From Actinoallomurus sp. (GTDB lineage Bacteria > Actinomycetota > Actinomycetes > Streptosporangiales > Streptosporangiaceae): a stretch of 44,786 nucleotides of DNA. The stretch spans positions 1 through 44,786 of the forward strand of contig JAOPYG010000011.1 of NCBI GenBank assembly GCA_025964685.1. Direction: 5' to 3'. The position numbers and the translations under genes are program-made. This document shows positions 1-8,118 of the stretch, in pieces. The notes below the pieces were generated by a model. That model did not search any database, had not been told where the DNA came from, and was given only the letters and a program-made list of their open reading frames with translations. Numbering within the stretch: position 1 is the stretch's first letter; each line of letters begins with the position of its first letter.

Positions 1-60
1 CCGGTGCCACCGCCCAGGCCGGTGCCACCGCCCAGGCCGGTGCCACCGCCGAGGCTGGTG
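1..60. repeat. 18-bp tandem repeat coding for GGGTGL
   Basis: The 18-bp unit CCGGTGCCACCGCCCAGG is repeated at least three times in a row from base 1, with diverged copies further right to about 110. On the minus strand it encodes the Gly-rich tail of the partial gene at 1-1073. The array continues past the window edge. Confidence 0.8.
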
Positions 61-1073
61 CCACCGTCCGTCCCGCCGGTGCCACCGCCGAGACTGGTGC
101 CGCCACCGTTGAGGCCGCCGTTGCCGACTCCGGACAGATCCGTGCCGCCCGTCCCGCCGGTTCCATGGCTCCCGAGACCGTTGTTGCCGCCGGGAATGTT
201 CGCGGAACTCGGCACCTTCGGCATGTTGGGTACGCCGGCTGAGTCGGTGCCGCCGTGCGAATTCGTCCCCGGCGGCGAATAGGGATCGCCGTGATGTGAC
301 TTGTCCTGCGGAGGAGGCGGCGGCTTGGGAACCTCGGTACCGGGCGGGAACGAAAGGTTCAGCATGTACGGAAGACCGTCATAGGACGACGTGACGTCGC
401 CGTTGTGCGCCACGAGTTTCTCCCGCGCGTACTTGTCACGGATCTCCTGCGTCGCCTGCATCGTCGCGCGACCCGCGTCTAGTTCATCCTGCTGGGTGTG
501 CGCCGCGCTTTGCAGTGCGGGGTATTTGTCGCGATTGTCATTTTTCCAGTCCTCGTACTTCACGGCCGTCTGGTAGTCGAGGGTGTCCTCGTGCTCGCTG
601 TCGGTGAAGTGCTTGGTGAACTCCGGCAGCGCGTGCTCGCCGTGGCCCTTCAGGGCGTACCCGGCCTGCGTGGCCGTGCTCATCAGGTCCTTGGCGGACT
701 GGTAGAGCAGGGTGAGCTGGCGCTGCGCCTCCGGAGCGGCCGTGCCACCGCCGTGCCAACCCTCGTGCAGTTCTTTCCCGATCTCCACGAGCAGGTCGGT
801 GAGGTCGAGGTTGCTCTTCGCGCTGAAGTTCAGCTTGGTGAGGGCATCGTGGAAGTCGAGGAAGTCCTGACCGACCTTGGAGACGTTCTTCGGGTTGGCG
901 GTCTTGGCCCAGCCCTCGATCTGCTGCCAGTTGTGCATGTTCGGCTCGTCGACGGGAGCGTCCTCCGACTTCAGGTACGCCCAGTACGACTCGTATTTCG
1001 ACTCGTGCCCACCGGTCTCGACCTGGGTGATGTCACTGACGTTGTAGCCGGGGAGTTTCGGCTTGTCGGTCAT
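1..1073 (-). CDS. Gly-rich WXG-like ESX substrate candidate (partial)
   Basis: The reading frame opens at ATG 1073 and runs off the left edge, so the C-terminus is missing; 357 codons are visible. Residues 1-240 are charged and probably helical, with a W-H-G at 106-108 followed by an amphipathic stretch, reminiscent of the WXG/PPE helical hairpins exported by type VII secretion. Residues about 245-358 are Pro-rich and then almost pure Gly/Thr/Leu/Asn, ending in a hexapeptide repeat GGGTGL. It starts 7 nt after the stop of the 135-aa gene at 1081-1488, so the two are probably co-transcribed downstream of a mycosin and a WXG100 pair. Assignment as a secreted ESX substrate rests on architecture and context; no enzymatic domain was recognised. 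Confidence 0.7.
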   Translation of the reverse strand, partial: MTDKPKLPGYNVSDITQVETGGHESKYESYWAYLKSEDAPVDEPNMHNWQQIEGWAKTANPKNVSKVGQDFLDFHDALTKLNFSAKSNLDLTDLLVEIGKELHEGWHGGGTAAPEAQRQLTLLYQSAKDLMSTATQAGYALKGHGEHALPEFTKHFTDSEHEDTLDYQTAVKYEDWKNDNRDKYPALQSAAHTQQDELDAGRATMQATQEIRDKYAREKLVAHNGDVTSSYDGLPYMLNLSFPPGTEVPKPPPPPQDKSHHGDPYSPPGTNSHGGTDSAGVPNMPKVPSSANIPGGNNGLGSHGTGGTGGTDLSGVGNGGLNGGGTSLGGGTGGTDGGTSLGGGTGLGGGTGLGGGT

Positions 1074-1080
1074 TCCCGGC

Positions 1081-1488
1081 TCACGCCCAATCCTTGTTCT
1101 GAGCGACACGCTGCTTGTTGTCGCCTTCGGTGTCGTAGTGCTTGGCCTTGGTCGCTTCGACCTTCGCGATCAGGTCGGACCAGGCGGTGAGGAAGGCCGT
1201 GAAGCCGTTCTGGACGTGGTCGCTGGCCTGCTTGCTGTCCGCGGCGAGACGCTTTCCGGTGGGGGGCCCGAACTCAGCGGGATTGATGTTCTTGGGCAGG
1301 TGCTCGGCCGCCTTGGCGAGCGCGGTGTGCGCGTCCCTCAGGTTGTTGAGGACGCTCTCGAGCTTCTTGTCGTCGTAGACGACCTCTTTGCCCCAGGCCT
1401 CATCCGTCTGGTGAGGGGCGGCCTTCATACCGGGCCACTCGTCGTTGCCCCATGGATACTTCGGGCCACCGTCGTCGATGCGTGACAT
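1081..1488 (-). CDS. Small helical WXG100-superfamily-like protein
   Basis: A 135-aa protein with no signal peptide or membrane segment. An N-terminal polar region rich in Asp, Pro and Trp (1-35) is followed by two predicted long helices (about 38-65 and 70-130). There is no strict W-x-G, but the size, helix content and YDTE near the C-terminus fit the WXG100/ESX-substrate family. It starts 84 nt downstream of the mycosin gene and ends 7 nt before the Gly-rich gene, in the same direction. It may be a secretion partner or chaperone of that neighbour; this is inferred from context only. Confidence 0.7.
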   Translation of the reverse strand: MSRIDDGGPKYPWGNDEWPGMKAAPHQTDEAWGKEVVYDDKKLESVLNNLRDAHTALAKAAEHLPKNINPAEFGPPTGKRLAADSKQASDHVQNGFTAFLTAWSDLIAKVEATKAKHYDTEGDNKQRVAQNKDWA

Positions 1489-1520
1489 TGCGCCTCACTT
1501 CCTGGCTCTGTCCCCGTACT

Positions 1521-1548
1521 TGGACGCGGGAGGAATGATCAGGGTTCA
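1521..1548 (-). promoter_or_regulatory. Possible ECF-type promoter (TGAACC-N16-CGTCCA)
   Basis: On the minus strand TGAACC (1548-1543) is followed after 16 nt by CGTCCA (1526-1521), about 33 nt before the start of the 135-aa gene. The arrangement copies the stronger TGAACC-N16-CGTGTT element in front of the ECF sigma gene at 28639. Only the first three -10 bases match, so chance is possible. Confidence 0.25.
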
Positions 1549-1571
1549 ATGCGGATCTCACCGGCGGATCG

Positions 1572-2897
1572 TCACCACCTGCCCCTGTCCGCGTCCTCCG
1601 GCGGCAGGAACTCCGGCCGGCCTCCGCGCGTCGGCGGAGGATCGGCCGCCGTGGGGGAAGGGTCCTGCGGGCTCTCGTGTGCGGCCGGTGAATCGTGTGC
1701 GGACCGCAGGCGCCGCATCCTCCGCCGGCCGCGCAGTCCGAGGAAGACGGTGAGTACGGTCAGAGCGCCGACGAGGACGGCCGCGACGACGGGCGTGGTC
1801 CAGTCGGACCCGCCCTGTTTCCGATCCAGCGCCGGTGAGGTGGGTGCGGGTGTCGGCCGGCCACCGTGCACACCCTGCGACTCGTCGAAGCGCTCGAACA
1901 CGGGGTTGGGCGCGTTCGCCGGCACCGGATACTCGTTCTTCATCATCGCGCGGAAGATGCGGATGACGCCGTAGCCGGTCGCGCTGTCCCGGCCGGGATC
2001 GCCGACGTCCTTGGCCGTCGCGGTGAGACGCTGGACCACCTCACGCGCCGACATCTGCGGATTCGCGGCGCGGACCAGCGCGACCCCTCCGGCGGTCAGC
2101 GCCGACGAGGAACTGCTGCCCCAGGAGTTGGGATAGTACGTGCCGCTCTGCCCGACCCAGCCGACGTGCGTGCCGGGGGCCGCGACCGTCACGTAACTCT
2201 GGCGCTGGGTGCCCTTCCAGGGCTGGGAGTACTTGTCGATGGCGCCCACCGCCAGCACGCCCGCGCAGGACGCGGGGTACTGCGGCAGGTTGGTGCTGTT
2301 TCCCTCATCACCGGCCGCCGCGACGATGACCACGTCGCGCTGGATCGCGTGCACGATGGCACTCTGGACCTGCGCCGGGCACAGGTTGGTCTCCTGGTCG
2401 GCGTCGACCCCGACCGAGATGTTCATGACCTTGGCGCCGTGGTCGGCCGCGTACCGGATGCCGTCGGAGACCACCTGCGGGGAGTTGATCACTCCCCCGG
2501 TGTGCGTCATCCGGACGGGCAGGATCTTCGCCTCCGGGGCCACCCCGGCGAAGCCGGTCTTCCCTCGCCCCTGGCCGGCGATCAGTACGGACATCGCGGT
2601 GCCGTGACCGTCGTTCTTCTTGTCGTAGTCGGTGCGGCCGTCCGTGCCCTTGCCCGTCACGTCACCGCCGGGCAGCACCGCCCCGGCGAGCTCGGGCAGG
2701 CGCGCGTTCACCCCCGAGTCGAGGACCCCCACGGTCACGCCGGCGCCCTGGGAGGTCTTCCAGATGTCACTGACGGCCCACGGGCCGAACCACCATTCGT
2801 CCGTCCGGGGCCGGGGTGCGGCGCCGGCGGGCGAAGCGGACAGCACGGCCAAGCCGAGCGCCGCCGTGGCGGCGACCACACATCTCATCAAACGCAC
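1572..2897 (-). CDS. mycP: Mycosin-like subtilisin protease, atypical active site
   Basis: 441 aa with a Sec signal peptide (about 1-27), an S8 subtilisin domain, a Pro-rich linker and a C-terminal membrane anchor (about 368-388) followed by an Arg-rich cytoplasmic tail. This is the layout of mycosins, the membrane-bound proteases of ESX systems. The catalytic Asp60 (VLDSG) and His98 (GHGT) are clear. The nucleophile region reads SSSSSALTAGG instead of GTSxAAPxxSG, placing the Ser at 263. The oxyanion Asn after AAAG is Asp197. The GTG start at 2897 follows AAGGTG; an internal ATG lies three codons later. It follows the WXG100 pair by 139 nt. It is one of two mycosins in this locus; the other (13668-14912) is canonical. 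Confidence 0.88.
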   Translation of the reverse strand: MRLMRCVVAATAALGLAVLSASPAGAAPRPRTDEWWFGPWAVSDIWKTSQGAGVTVGVLDSGVNARLPELAGAVLPGGDVTGKGTDGRTDYDKKNDGHGTAMSVLIAGQGRGKTGFAGVAPEAKILPVRMTHTGGVINSPQVVSDGIRYAADHGAKVMNISVGVDADQETNLCPAQVQSAIVHAIQRDVVIVAAAGDEGNSTNLPQYPASCAGVLAVGAIDKYSQPWKGTQRQSYVTVAAPGTHVGWVGQSGTYYPNSWGSSSSSALTAGGVALVRAANPQMSAREVVQRLTATAKDVGDPGRDSATGYGVIRIFRAMMKNEYPVPANAPNPVFERFDESQGVHGGRPTPAPTSPALDRKQGGSDWTTPVVAAVLVGALTVLTVFLGLRGRRRMRRLRSAHDSPAAHESPQDPSPTAADPPPTRGGRPEFLPPEDADRGRW

Positions 2898-3035
2898 GCC
2901 GACACCTTAATTGGCCGAATCCGGCTTGGCCGATCACGGGTGGAACCATGCGGCACGGGAACGCCCAGGCCGCCACAATGGCCTGGATCGGAGGTCGGCC
3001 TCGGCCGTGCGATAACCGAGGCCGTCACCGTTCGG

Positions 3036-3347
3036 TCAGCCTTCCCAGAGGGCGGCGTTCTGGCGCTCCGCCTCCGAGTAGTTACTGTGCACATCGCGAA
3101 TGGTCAGGCCCAGCGCCTTGAGCGTGTTGGACATGTCGTCGGCCGCGGTGTTCCACTTGGACATCGTCTGGCCGTACTGGTTGTTCGCGTCGCCGATCCA
3201 CTCGCCCAACAGCTTGATCAGGTCGCCGTTGAGGTCCTGCAGCTCGTCGGCCACAAGACGATAGATCAGCTCGAAGTCGCCCTGGGCCTGGGCCATGCCG
3301 TGAAAATTCGCCCTGGTGTAGTCGTCGCTTCCCGGGGTTGCCGCCAT
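3036..3347 (-). CDS. WXG100-family protein (ESAT-6-like)
   Basis: A 103-aa helical-hairpin protein with W-I-G at residues 50-52 in the turn and Y-SEA-E at 90-94, matching the YxxxD/E export signal of type VII substrates. Such proteins form antiparallel dimers with a partner encoded next door and are secreted through EccC. The partner here is the 122-aa WXG100 protein ending 55 nt upstream. A GAGAGG ribosome-binding site precedes the ATG. Confidence 0.92.
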   Translation of the reverse strand: MAATPGSDDYTRANFHGMAQAQGDFELIYRLVADELQDLNGDLIKLLGEWIGDANNQYGQTMSKWNTAADDMSNTLKALGLTIRDVHSNYSEAERQNAALWEG

Positions 3348-3402
3348 TTTCAGCCTCTCAGGTTATTCACGTAACGGAATGACGCCGATCAGAGTCGGTC
3401 GG

Positions 3403-3771
3403 TCACTGCGCGGTTCCGCTGTGGTTCACCGTGTTGTTGATGAGCTGGTGGACCCGGTTCACGGCTTCCTGCTGCTGCTGGACGGAGCTCTCGTAGTGCG
3501 CCTTGGTGGCGATGAGCTTCTCGTGCATGTCCGCGAGGGCGGTCAACTGGGCCTGGAAGTCACGGTTGAAGGCATCGAACACGCTCTGGAACGACCGCGA
3601 GGAGCTGCTGTCCCAGTTGGACTGGAGCTCGGCCGCGTGCCCACTCAGCCGGACCTTGAGCCCGTTGATGACGTCGTGAGCGTGGTCCAACCTGGCGGCT
3701 GCCTGCTGGGCCTTTCCGAGGTCGATAGCGGACCCGGTGGTGGGGTTTATGCCTGTGGTAGGCGTAGCCAT
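3403..3771 (-). CDS. WXG100-family protein (CFP-10-like partner)
   Basis: 122 aa, two long helices flanking W-D-S at 53-55 in place of W-x-G, followed by a polar Gln-rich second helix. It has no YxxxD/E; the Tyr93 position is followed by Val at +4, so the export signal of the pair is probably supplied by the neighbour at 3036-3347. An excellent GGAGGTG lies 4 nt before the ATG. It is the first gene of a leftward unit that includes the second WXG100 gene and probably the mycosin and two substrate genes. Confidence 0.9.
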   Translation of the reverse strand: MATPTTGINPTTGSAIDLGKAQQAAARLDHAHDVINGLKVRLSGHAAELQSNWDSSSSRSFQSVFDAFNRDFQAQLTALADMHEKLIATKAHYESSVQQQQEAVNRVHQLINNTVNHSGTAQ

Positions 3772-3876
3772 GAGACACCTCCATGATGAGATCGGGCGGC
3801 GCGGCCCCCGACGCCCGTCACCGCCGTCTCCCCGAGATGCGGCTTCGAGCCCTCCGTGACCGCCAAAACGTCAGTC

Positions 3877-3906
3877 ACGATACGAGACTTTTTGCCGCCT
3901 TGTCCA
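3877..3906 (-). promoter_or_regulatory. Candidate promoter for the WXG100 operon
   Basis: Within an AT-richer 225-nt gap between eccB and the WXG100 pair, the minus strand carries TGGACA (3906-3901), an 18-nt spacer and TATCGT (3882-3877). Transcription would begin about 100 nt before the ATG at 3771. Confidence 0.4.
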
Positions 3907-3996
3907 GTGGATAGGTAAAGTCAACCACTGACACCAACGCCACACAATTGTTATGTTCGCGTGCCGACCGCACCCGGCTCCCTACAACGGCCGCGA

Positions 3997-5442
3997 TCAG
4001 CCGCCTGACCTGGGATAAGACAATGATTGCATGGCCTGCTTGGGGTCCAGCGTCGGCCCTTCCGGAATCAGATGGAGCAAATTTCCGGGAACCGGCGCGA
4101 CCTTCTTAACGTCGAAGCCGAGTTTGCCCGCGATATCGGCGGACGGAACGGCGAAGCGAAGGCCCTGGTCCGTCAAGATCGAGTACGAACTGATCGACGT
4201 GAGCTGATTCGGAGCGGGCAACAGGCCGAGGAGCGCACCGTCTCCCGAGGGCAGCACCACCTGGTCCACCACGCTCTTCGCCGCGGCGGCGGCGCCCGAC
4301 GCGGACGTGGACTCGGCAGGAGTCGGGACGGTGCCGCCCACCGCCACGCGCGCGTTCTGCGAGCCCGACTGCGCGTCGGCGTAGACCACGCACAGCGGCG
4401 TGCCGGCGTCGTACGGGCTGAGCTTGGGCATCACATCGGGCAGCCCGTCCGCGGTGACCTTCTGGGTGGACCGCTGCGCCGCGGCGGCCGTCGCCGGGTT
4501 GATGGAGATCGGCTGTACCTGGCGCCCGGGGTACGCCTGTCTGCTGCCCGGGTCGTTCTGCAGCAGGACGCCCTCGGTCTGCTTGATGGGCGCTAGGCCG
4601 TCCCGCAGCAGGACGTACCAGCGCTCTTCTCCGCCGATGGTCCGTGCGACATAGAACGTGCCGACGGCCGCCTTGCCGCCGTCCGGCCCGTTGACCTCGT
4701 CACCGCGGTTGGGGACCGGCGGCGGGCTGAAGTCGGGTCCGGGCGGCACGGCGTTCAGCCACGTCGCCGACACCTCGGTGGGATGGTCCGTGCCGCTGAG
4801 CGGCCGCACCTCCTCGGCGGGCAGCTTCATCCTCTGGTTGCGCCACACGACCCACGAGTCACCCGCGCCGTGCACCACCACGGCCTGCCGGTCGCTCAGC
4901 GGACGCCCTCCGACGCCGCTGCCGACGACGAGCGAGGCGTACGAGCGCGTGCCTCCGGTGCCGGTCTCCGCGCTGTGCACACAGACCGACCACGGGCCGA
5001 TCACCTGGTGTTTCGCGTCGGGGAGTGAGTCGGGTGCCCCGAGAATGCCCACCGGCCGGCCCCGGGTGAACTTCGCGAGCGACGACGCCGAGACCAGCTT
5101 GCGGTTCACCGCTTCGGTGTTGAGGATCAACCGCGCGGACGCGTAATTGGCGACCGGATAGATCTTTTTGTCCTGCTGGCTGTAGACGTACTTGGTGCCG
5201 GTCTCCTTCTCGATGATGAGGGTGCCCGGCGCCTCGAGTCCGGTGGCGCCGCCCGGCGACAGCAGGCCCCACACGCCGAATCCCGCGACGACCAGCACGC
5301 CCACCATCAATCCGGCGAATGTCGAGACCACCAGCCGACGGGTGGGCGGCTCGGGCATATCCGGCTCACCGGCCAGCAGTGCCATGCCGACGCGTTGCAT
5401 CATCAACCGGTGTGCCTGATACAGGTCACGACGGGTCTGCAC
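3997..5442 (-). CDS. eccB: Type VII secretion core protein EccB
   Basis: 481 aa. EccB is a core subunit of the ESX membrane complex, with a short cytosolic N-terminus, one transmembrane helix and a large periplasmic domain. Here the N-terminus reads QTRRDLYQAHR, the family hallmark; a membrane helix lies at about 39-62, and two Cys in the exported part (about 154 and 348) could form the known disulfide. I chose GTG 5442 because GGGAGG lies 5 nt upstream and the protein then starts at the conserved QTRRD; an in-frame TTG at 5463 would add seven unconserved residues. It is transcribed away from the substrate gene at 5550. Confidence 0.95.
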   Translation of the reverse strand: MQTRRDLYQAHRLMMQRVGMALLAGEPDMPEPPTRRLVVSTFAGLMVGVLVVAGFGVWGLLSPGGATGLEAPGTLIIEKETGTKYVYSQQDKKIYPVANYASARLILNTEAVNRKLVSASSLAKFTRGRPVGILGAPDSLPDAKHQVIGPWSVCVHSAETGTGGTRSYASLVVGSGVGGRPLSDRQAVVVHGAGDSWVVWRNQRMKLPAEEVRPLSGTDHPTEVSATWLNAVPPGPDFSPPPVPNRGDEVNGPDGGKAAVGTFYVARTIGGEERWYVLLRDGLAPIKQTEGVLLQNDPGSRQAYPGRQVQPISINPATAAAAQRSTQKVTADGLPDVMPKLSPYDAGTPLCVVYADAQSGSQNARVAVGGTVPTPAESTSASGAAAAAKSVVDQVVLPSGDGALLGLLPAPNQLTSISSYSILTDQGLRFAVPSADIAGKLGFDVKKVAPVPGNLLHLIPEGPTLDPKQAMQSLSYPRSGG

Positions 5443-5466
5443 CGGCACCTCCCGATATCGCAAACA

Positions 5467-5497
5467 TTGCGGAACCCCCGGTCCCGCACCGTAATCT
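5467..5497 (+). promoter_or_regulatory. Possible promoter for the substrate-like genes
   Basis: TTGCGG (5467-5472) and TAATCT (5492-5497) are separated by 19 nt in the gap between divergent eccB and the gene at 5550. The -10 is good, the spacing long. Confidence 0.3.
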
Positions 5498-5549
5498 AAT
5501 GGGCATCGCGGGAGTAATGGAACGCGGTGGAACAGTTCGTGGAGGACGG

Positions 5550-6827
5550 ATGAGCGATCAGCCCAACCGCATCGCCGCTCTGCTCAATTCCGGACCGGAC
5601 ACCACCGGCGCTCCCGGCGCCACGACGACCGCGCCCGGCACGGTGTCGTACGACATCAAACCCGGCCAGGACGCGTCAACGGACCAGCTCGGGATCGACT
5701 CCACTCCCGATGCCCTCATCTCCGTCGACGGCCACCAGGTCGCCTCGGGCGACAACGGCCTGAGCCTCGACATCGCCCCGGACGGTTCCACACACGTCAC
5801 CCACGGGCCGCAAGACGACACGACGGGCGCCGCCGGCGCACCGGTGACCGGGGACGCCACGCAGTCCGGCACGGCACAGGACGGCGCGCAGCCGCCCGAC
5901 GGCGGCGGTTCACAGCCGGTCGGTACGACACAGGACCCCACGCAGCCCGACCCGCCGATCGAGCACCTGGACGGGATCGGCCCCCACGCCGCCCACGCCG
6001 ACCTCGCGGTGTTCGGGCCGGGCGCCCACATGCCGGCGACGGTCACGCACCAAAATCCCGATGGCAGCCTCGACATCACCATCCCCGAGGGGCAGGACAA
6101 CCCGCACGCCATCACCGTGCACGTCAAGCCGAACGACGATGGCAGCCTCGACATCACCGTGCCGAAGAGCGCCGCGAACCCGCACGAGATCAAGGTCCAC
6201 GTCCAGCCGGACAAGCACATTGACCTGAACATCACCCAGGACAAGGACGGGCATCTGAAGATCGATGCCCATGAGCATCCTCCGGACCAGAAGGGCGACT
6301 GGCCGGGCCTGAAGCAGCCGGCTGGCCAGGCACAGCAGCCCGGCGGGAACCCGCAGGTGCCGGACGTCCCCAAGATGCCGGACACACCGAAGATGCCGGG
6401 CGGCGGCGCGCCGCCCGGAGGTGGCGGAGGCGGCCCCTCTGGGGGCGGCGGTCCGTCCGGCGGCAAGCCGGGCGGTGACAAGAACAAGACGCAACCTCCG
6501 CCGACCAACAACACCGGTTACGCCAGCATCCGGCAGGAGTCCATCCGCGACCTCGGCAAGGACATCGACGCCGGTCCGGTCCAGACGATGGACAAGGCTC
6601 ACCAGGACGCCTCGAACATCAACGTCGGGTTCCCCGGCTTCGGCATAGCCGGCAAGGTCGTTGGACTGGACGGCGCTGCCTCGGAGGTGCGTGACGCGAG
6701 CGCCGCGACGTTCGGCGACGGCCACACCGCGCTGTCCAAGTGGACGCCGAAGCTGTCGGCGACCGCGACGACCTGGCAGGACGTCGAGGCCGACTCCACG
6801 AACACGGTCAACGAACTCCCGCAATAG
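5550..6827 (+). CDS. ESX substrate-like protein with 26-aa repeats
   Basis: 425 aa. The N-terminal third is acidic and Gly/Thr/Asp/Pro-rich. Residues about 165-245 hold two and a half copies of a 26-aa repeat with the core DGSLDIT-P...NPH-I-VHV-P. A Pro/Gly-rich linker and a C-terminal helical domain of about 100 residues follow; that domain contains GFPGFGIAGKVVGLDGAAS and a W-TPKL helix. The end resembles the helical hairpins of actinobacterial ESX-associated proteins. I chose ATG 5550 (GGAGGA just upstream); the frame is open further up but that part is uncoded-looking. It is followed 14 nt later by a WXG-like membrane protein. A secreted or cell-surface role is inferred. Confidence 0.75.
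   Translation: MSDQPNRIAALLNSGPDTTGAPGATTTAPGTVSYDIKPGQDASTDQLGIDSTPDALISVDGHQVASGDNGLSLDIAPDGSTHVTHGPQDDTTGAAGAPVTGDATQSGTAQDGAQPPDGGGSQPVGTTQDPTQPDPPIEHLDGIGPHAAHADLAVFGPGAHMPATVTHQNPDGSLDITIPEGQDNPHAITVHVKPNDDGSLDITVPKSAANPHEIKVHVQPDKHIDLNITQDKDGHLKIDAHEHPPDQKGDWPGLKQPAGQAQQPGGNPQVPDVPKMPDTPKMPGGGAPPGGGGGGPSGGGGPSGGKPGGDKNKTQPPPTNNTGYASIRQESIRDLGKDIDAGPVQTMDKAHQDASNINVGFPGFGIAGKVVGLDGAASEVRDASAATFGDGHTALSKWTPKLSATATTWQDVEADSTNTVNELPQ
6059..6158 (+). repeat. Exact 22-bp direct repeat, 78 bp apart
   Basis: Bases 6059-6080 and 6137-6158 are identical over 22 bp and in the same codon phase. They are the best conserved part of the 26-aa protein repeat in the gene at 5550, suggesting a recent internal duplication or gene conversion. 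Confidence 0.85.
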
Positions 6828-6841
6828 CCGGAAGAGGGATC

Positions 6842-7567
6842 ATGGCAATCGACGATCTGATCGACTCGGCACCGAGCACGCTGGGGTTTCTGCTGACCAG
6901 CGGCGCGTGCTTCCTGTGCCCTGCGGCGATCCCCCTGGCGGCCATGCAGGGGACCGTCATCTCCGATCCTGCGCAGGTGTGGCACGTCGGCGACCGGCAC
7001 AACGCCCTGGCCGACCACGCTACGTCGACCAAGACCGACATCACCCAGGCGGTCGACAAGCACGCCGACGCCGACAAGTGGTCAGGCGAGGACAAGAACG
7101 CGTTCGTCGGCGCCCATGTGACGGCGTACCAGAAGGCACTCGACGACACAGCCAAGATGAACCACGGGATCGGCGACTCGATGGGCACCGCGGCGAAGAT
7201 CTTGGTGGGCATTGGGGCGTTCTCGCTCACCATCGGCACCGTCATGGCGGCGTGTGCCGCCGCGGTGGCCGGCGTCTCCTGGATCCCGGGGGTCAATGTG
7301 GCCGCCGAGGGGGCCGCGACGGCGGCGGCCGAGACGTCGAGCGGAGTTTTCCGCAGCCTTCTCCTCAAGCTTGGCGCACTGCTCCTGCGGGCCGGAAAGC
7401 TGCTCCAGACGATCAAGGGTGTGCTGCCCGCCCTGAAGTTCAGCGCCGCCCTCGGCGTCGTCAGCGGCGCCAGCGAGTTCGCCGGGAAGTTCGGGCTCGA
7501 GGGCCACAAGACCTCGACGGCCTACTGGCCGGGAGTCGCCCCGGCGGGAGGAGTGCCCGGCGTCTGA
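6842..7567 (+). CDS. WXG-like protein with membrane segments
   Basis: 241 aa from ATG 6842 (AGAGGGA upstream). A helical domain with W-S-G at 80-82 and flanking helices (about 40-110) resembles a WXG100 hairpin. A hydrophobic Gly/Ala-rich region at about 118-150 and a second moderately hydrophobic stretch at 165-215 follow, ending in Gly/Pro-rich sequence. It probably forms an operon with the gene at 5550. No toxin domain was recognised. It could be an exported membrane-active substrate or an accessory component. Confidence 0.7.
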   Translation: MAIDDLIDSAPSTLGFLLTSGACFLCPAAIPLAAMQGTVISDPAQVWHVGDRHNALADHATSTKTDITQAVDKHADADKWSGEDKNAFVGAHVTAYQKALDDTAKMNHGIGDSMGTAAKILVGIGAFSLTIGTVMAACAAAVAGVSWIPGVNVAAEGAATAAAETSSGVFRSLLLKLGALLLRAGKLLQTIKGVLPALKFSAALGVVSGASEFAGKFGLEGHKTSTAYWPGVAPAGGVPGV

Positions 7568-7601
7568 GCGCGCGTACCGGTAGGGCTCCCGGGCGCCGGT
7601 G

Positions 7602-8048
7602 TCAGAGCCCGAGCTGTTTGGCGATCTTGTCGAGCTCGGACATCGCGTCGTCGAGCGTACGGTCGTACGCCGCCGCGGCCGCCTGGATCTTCTCCTGGAC
7701 GGCCTCCTGGTTCTCGATGAACGTCATCGGGTTGGCGGCCTCGCCGTACGTCTCGGCCATGAGCTCGCTGAGCTGACGCTGCAGGTCCGCGTTGGCCTCA
7801 CGGATGAGAGTCTTCAAGATCTCGGCGAACTCCGCCGCCGGCATGCGCATGGCGCGTGGATCGATCTCGATGTCGGTGACTCCACCGGCGACCGTGCAGG
7901 CCACTTTGACCCGCCGGTCCTTGCTCTCCGCACGGCCCGTGAGTTCGGCCGCACGCTCCTGCATTTCTTTGACTTTCGTCGAATGCTGCTCCGAGATCCG
8001 GATCAGCTTCTCGAGGTCAAGGTTCGCCAAATCCCCGAATTCACTCAT
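7602..8048 (-). CDS. YbaB/EbfC-family protein
   Basis: 148 aa: N-terminal coiled coil (about 8-42), central strands containing the family pattern V-V-CTVAGGVTDIEIDPRAMR (45-68), then a long C-terminal helical part. YbaB/EbfC proteins are small dimers that bind DNA in some bacteria; in mycobacterial ESX-1 the related EspL stabilises substrates. Its position 70 nt before eccD on the same strand suggests it serves the secretion system. GGAGGGAG precedes the ATG. It converges with the gene at 6842 across a 34-nt gap. Confidence 0.8.
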   Translation of the reverse strand: MSEFGDLANLDLEKLIRISEQHSTKVKEMQERAAELTGRAESKDRRVKVACTVAGGVTDIEIDPRAMRMPAAEFAEILKTLIREANADLQRQLSELMAETYGEAANPMTFIENQEAVQEKIQAAAAAYDRTLDDAMSELDKIAKQLGL

Positions 8049-8118
8049 TCACACTCCCTCCACCGGGGAAGTATGCAGCGAAACGCGAACCGGCACCAGC
8101 GGAGAGCGCGTCCGTGCC

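Noticed and set aside
1866-3374. Long plus-strand open frame opposite the mycosin and WXG100 genes
   Set aside because: The minus-strand frame has signal peptide, catalytic motifs and a ribosome-binding site; the plus frame is a high-GC shadow.
5319-5549. Upstream extension of the substrate-like gene at 5550
   Set aside because: It overlaps the eccB start region and promoter; a GGAGGA and ATG at 5550 give the better start.
7576-7600. ACCGG/CCGGT hairpin between convergent genes at 7567 and 7602
   Set aside because: Only a 5-bp stem with a 15-nt loop; too weak to call a terminator.
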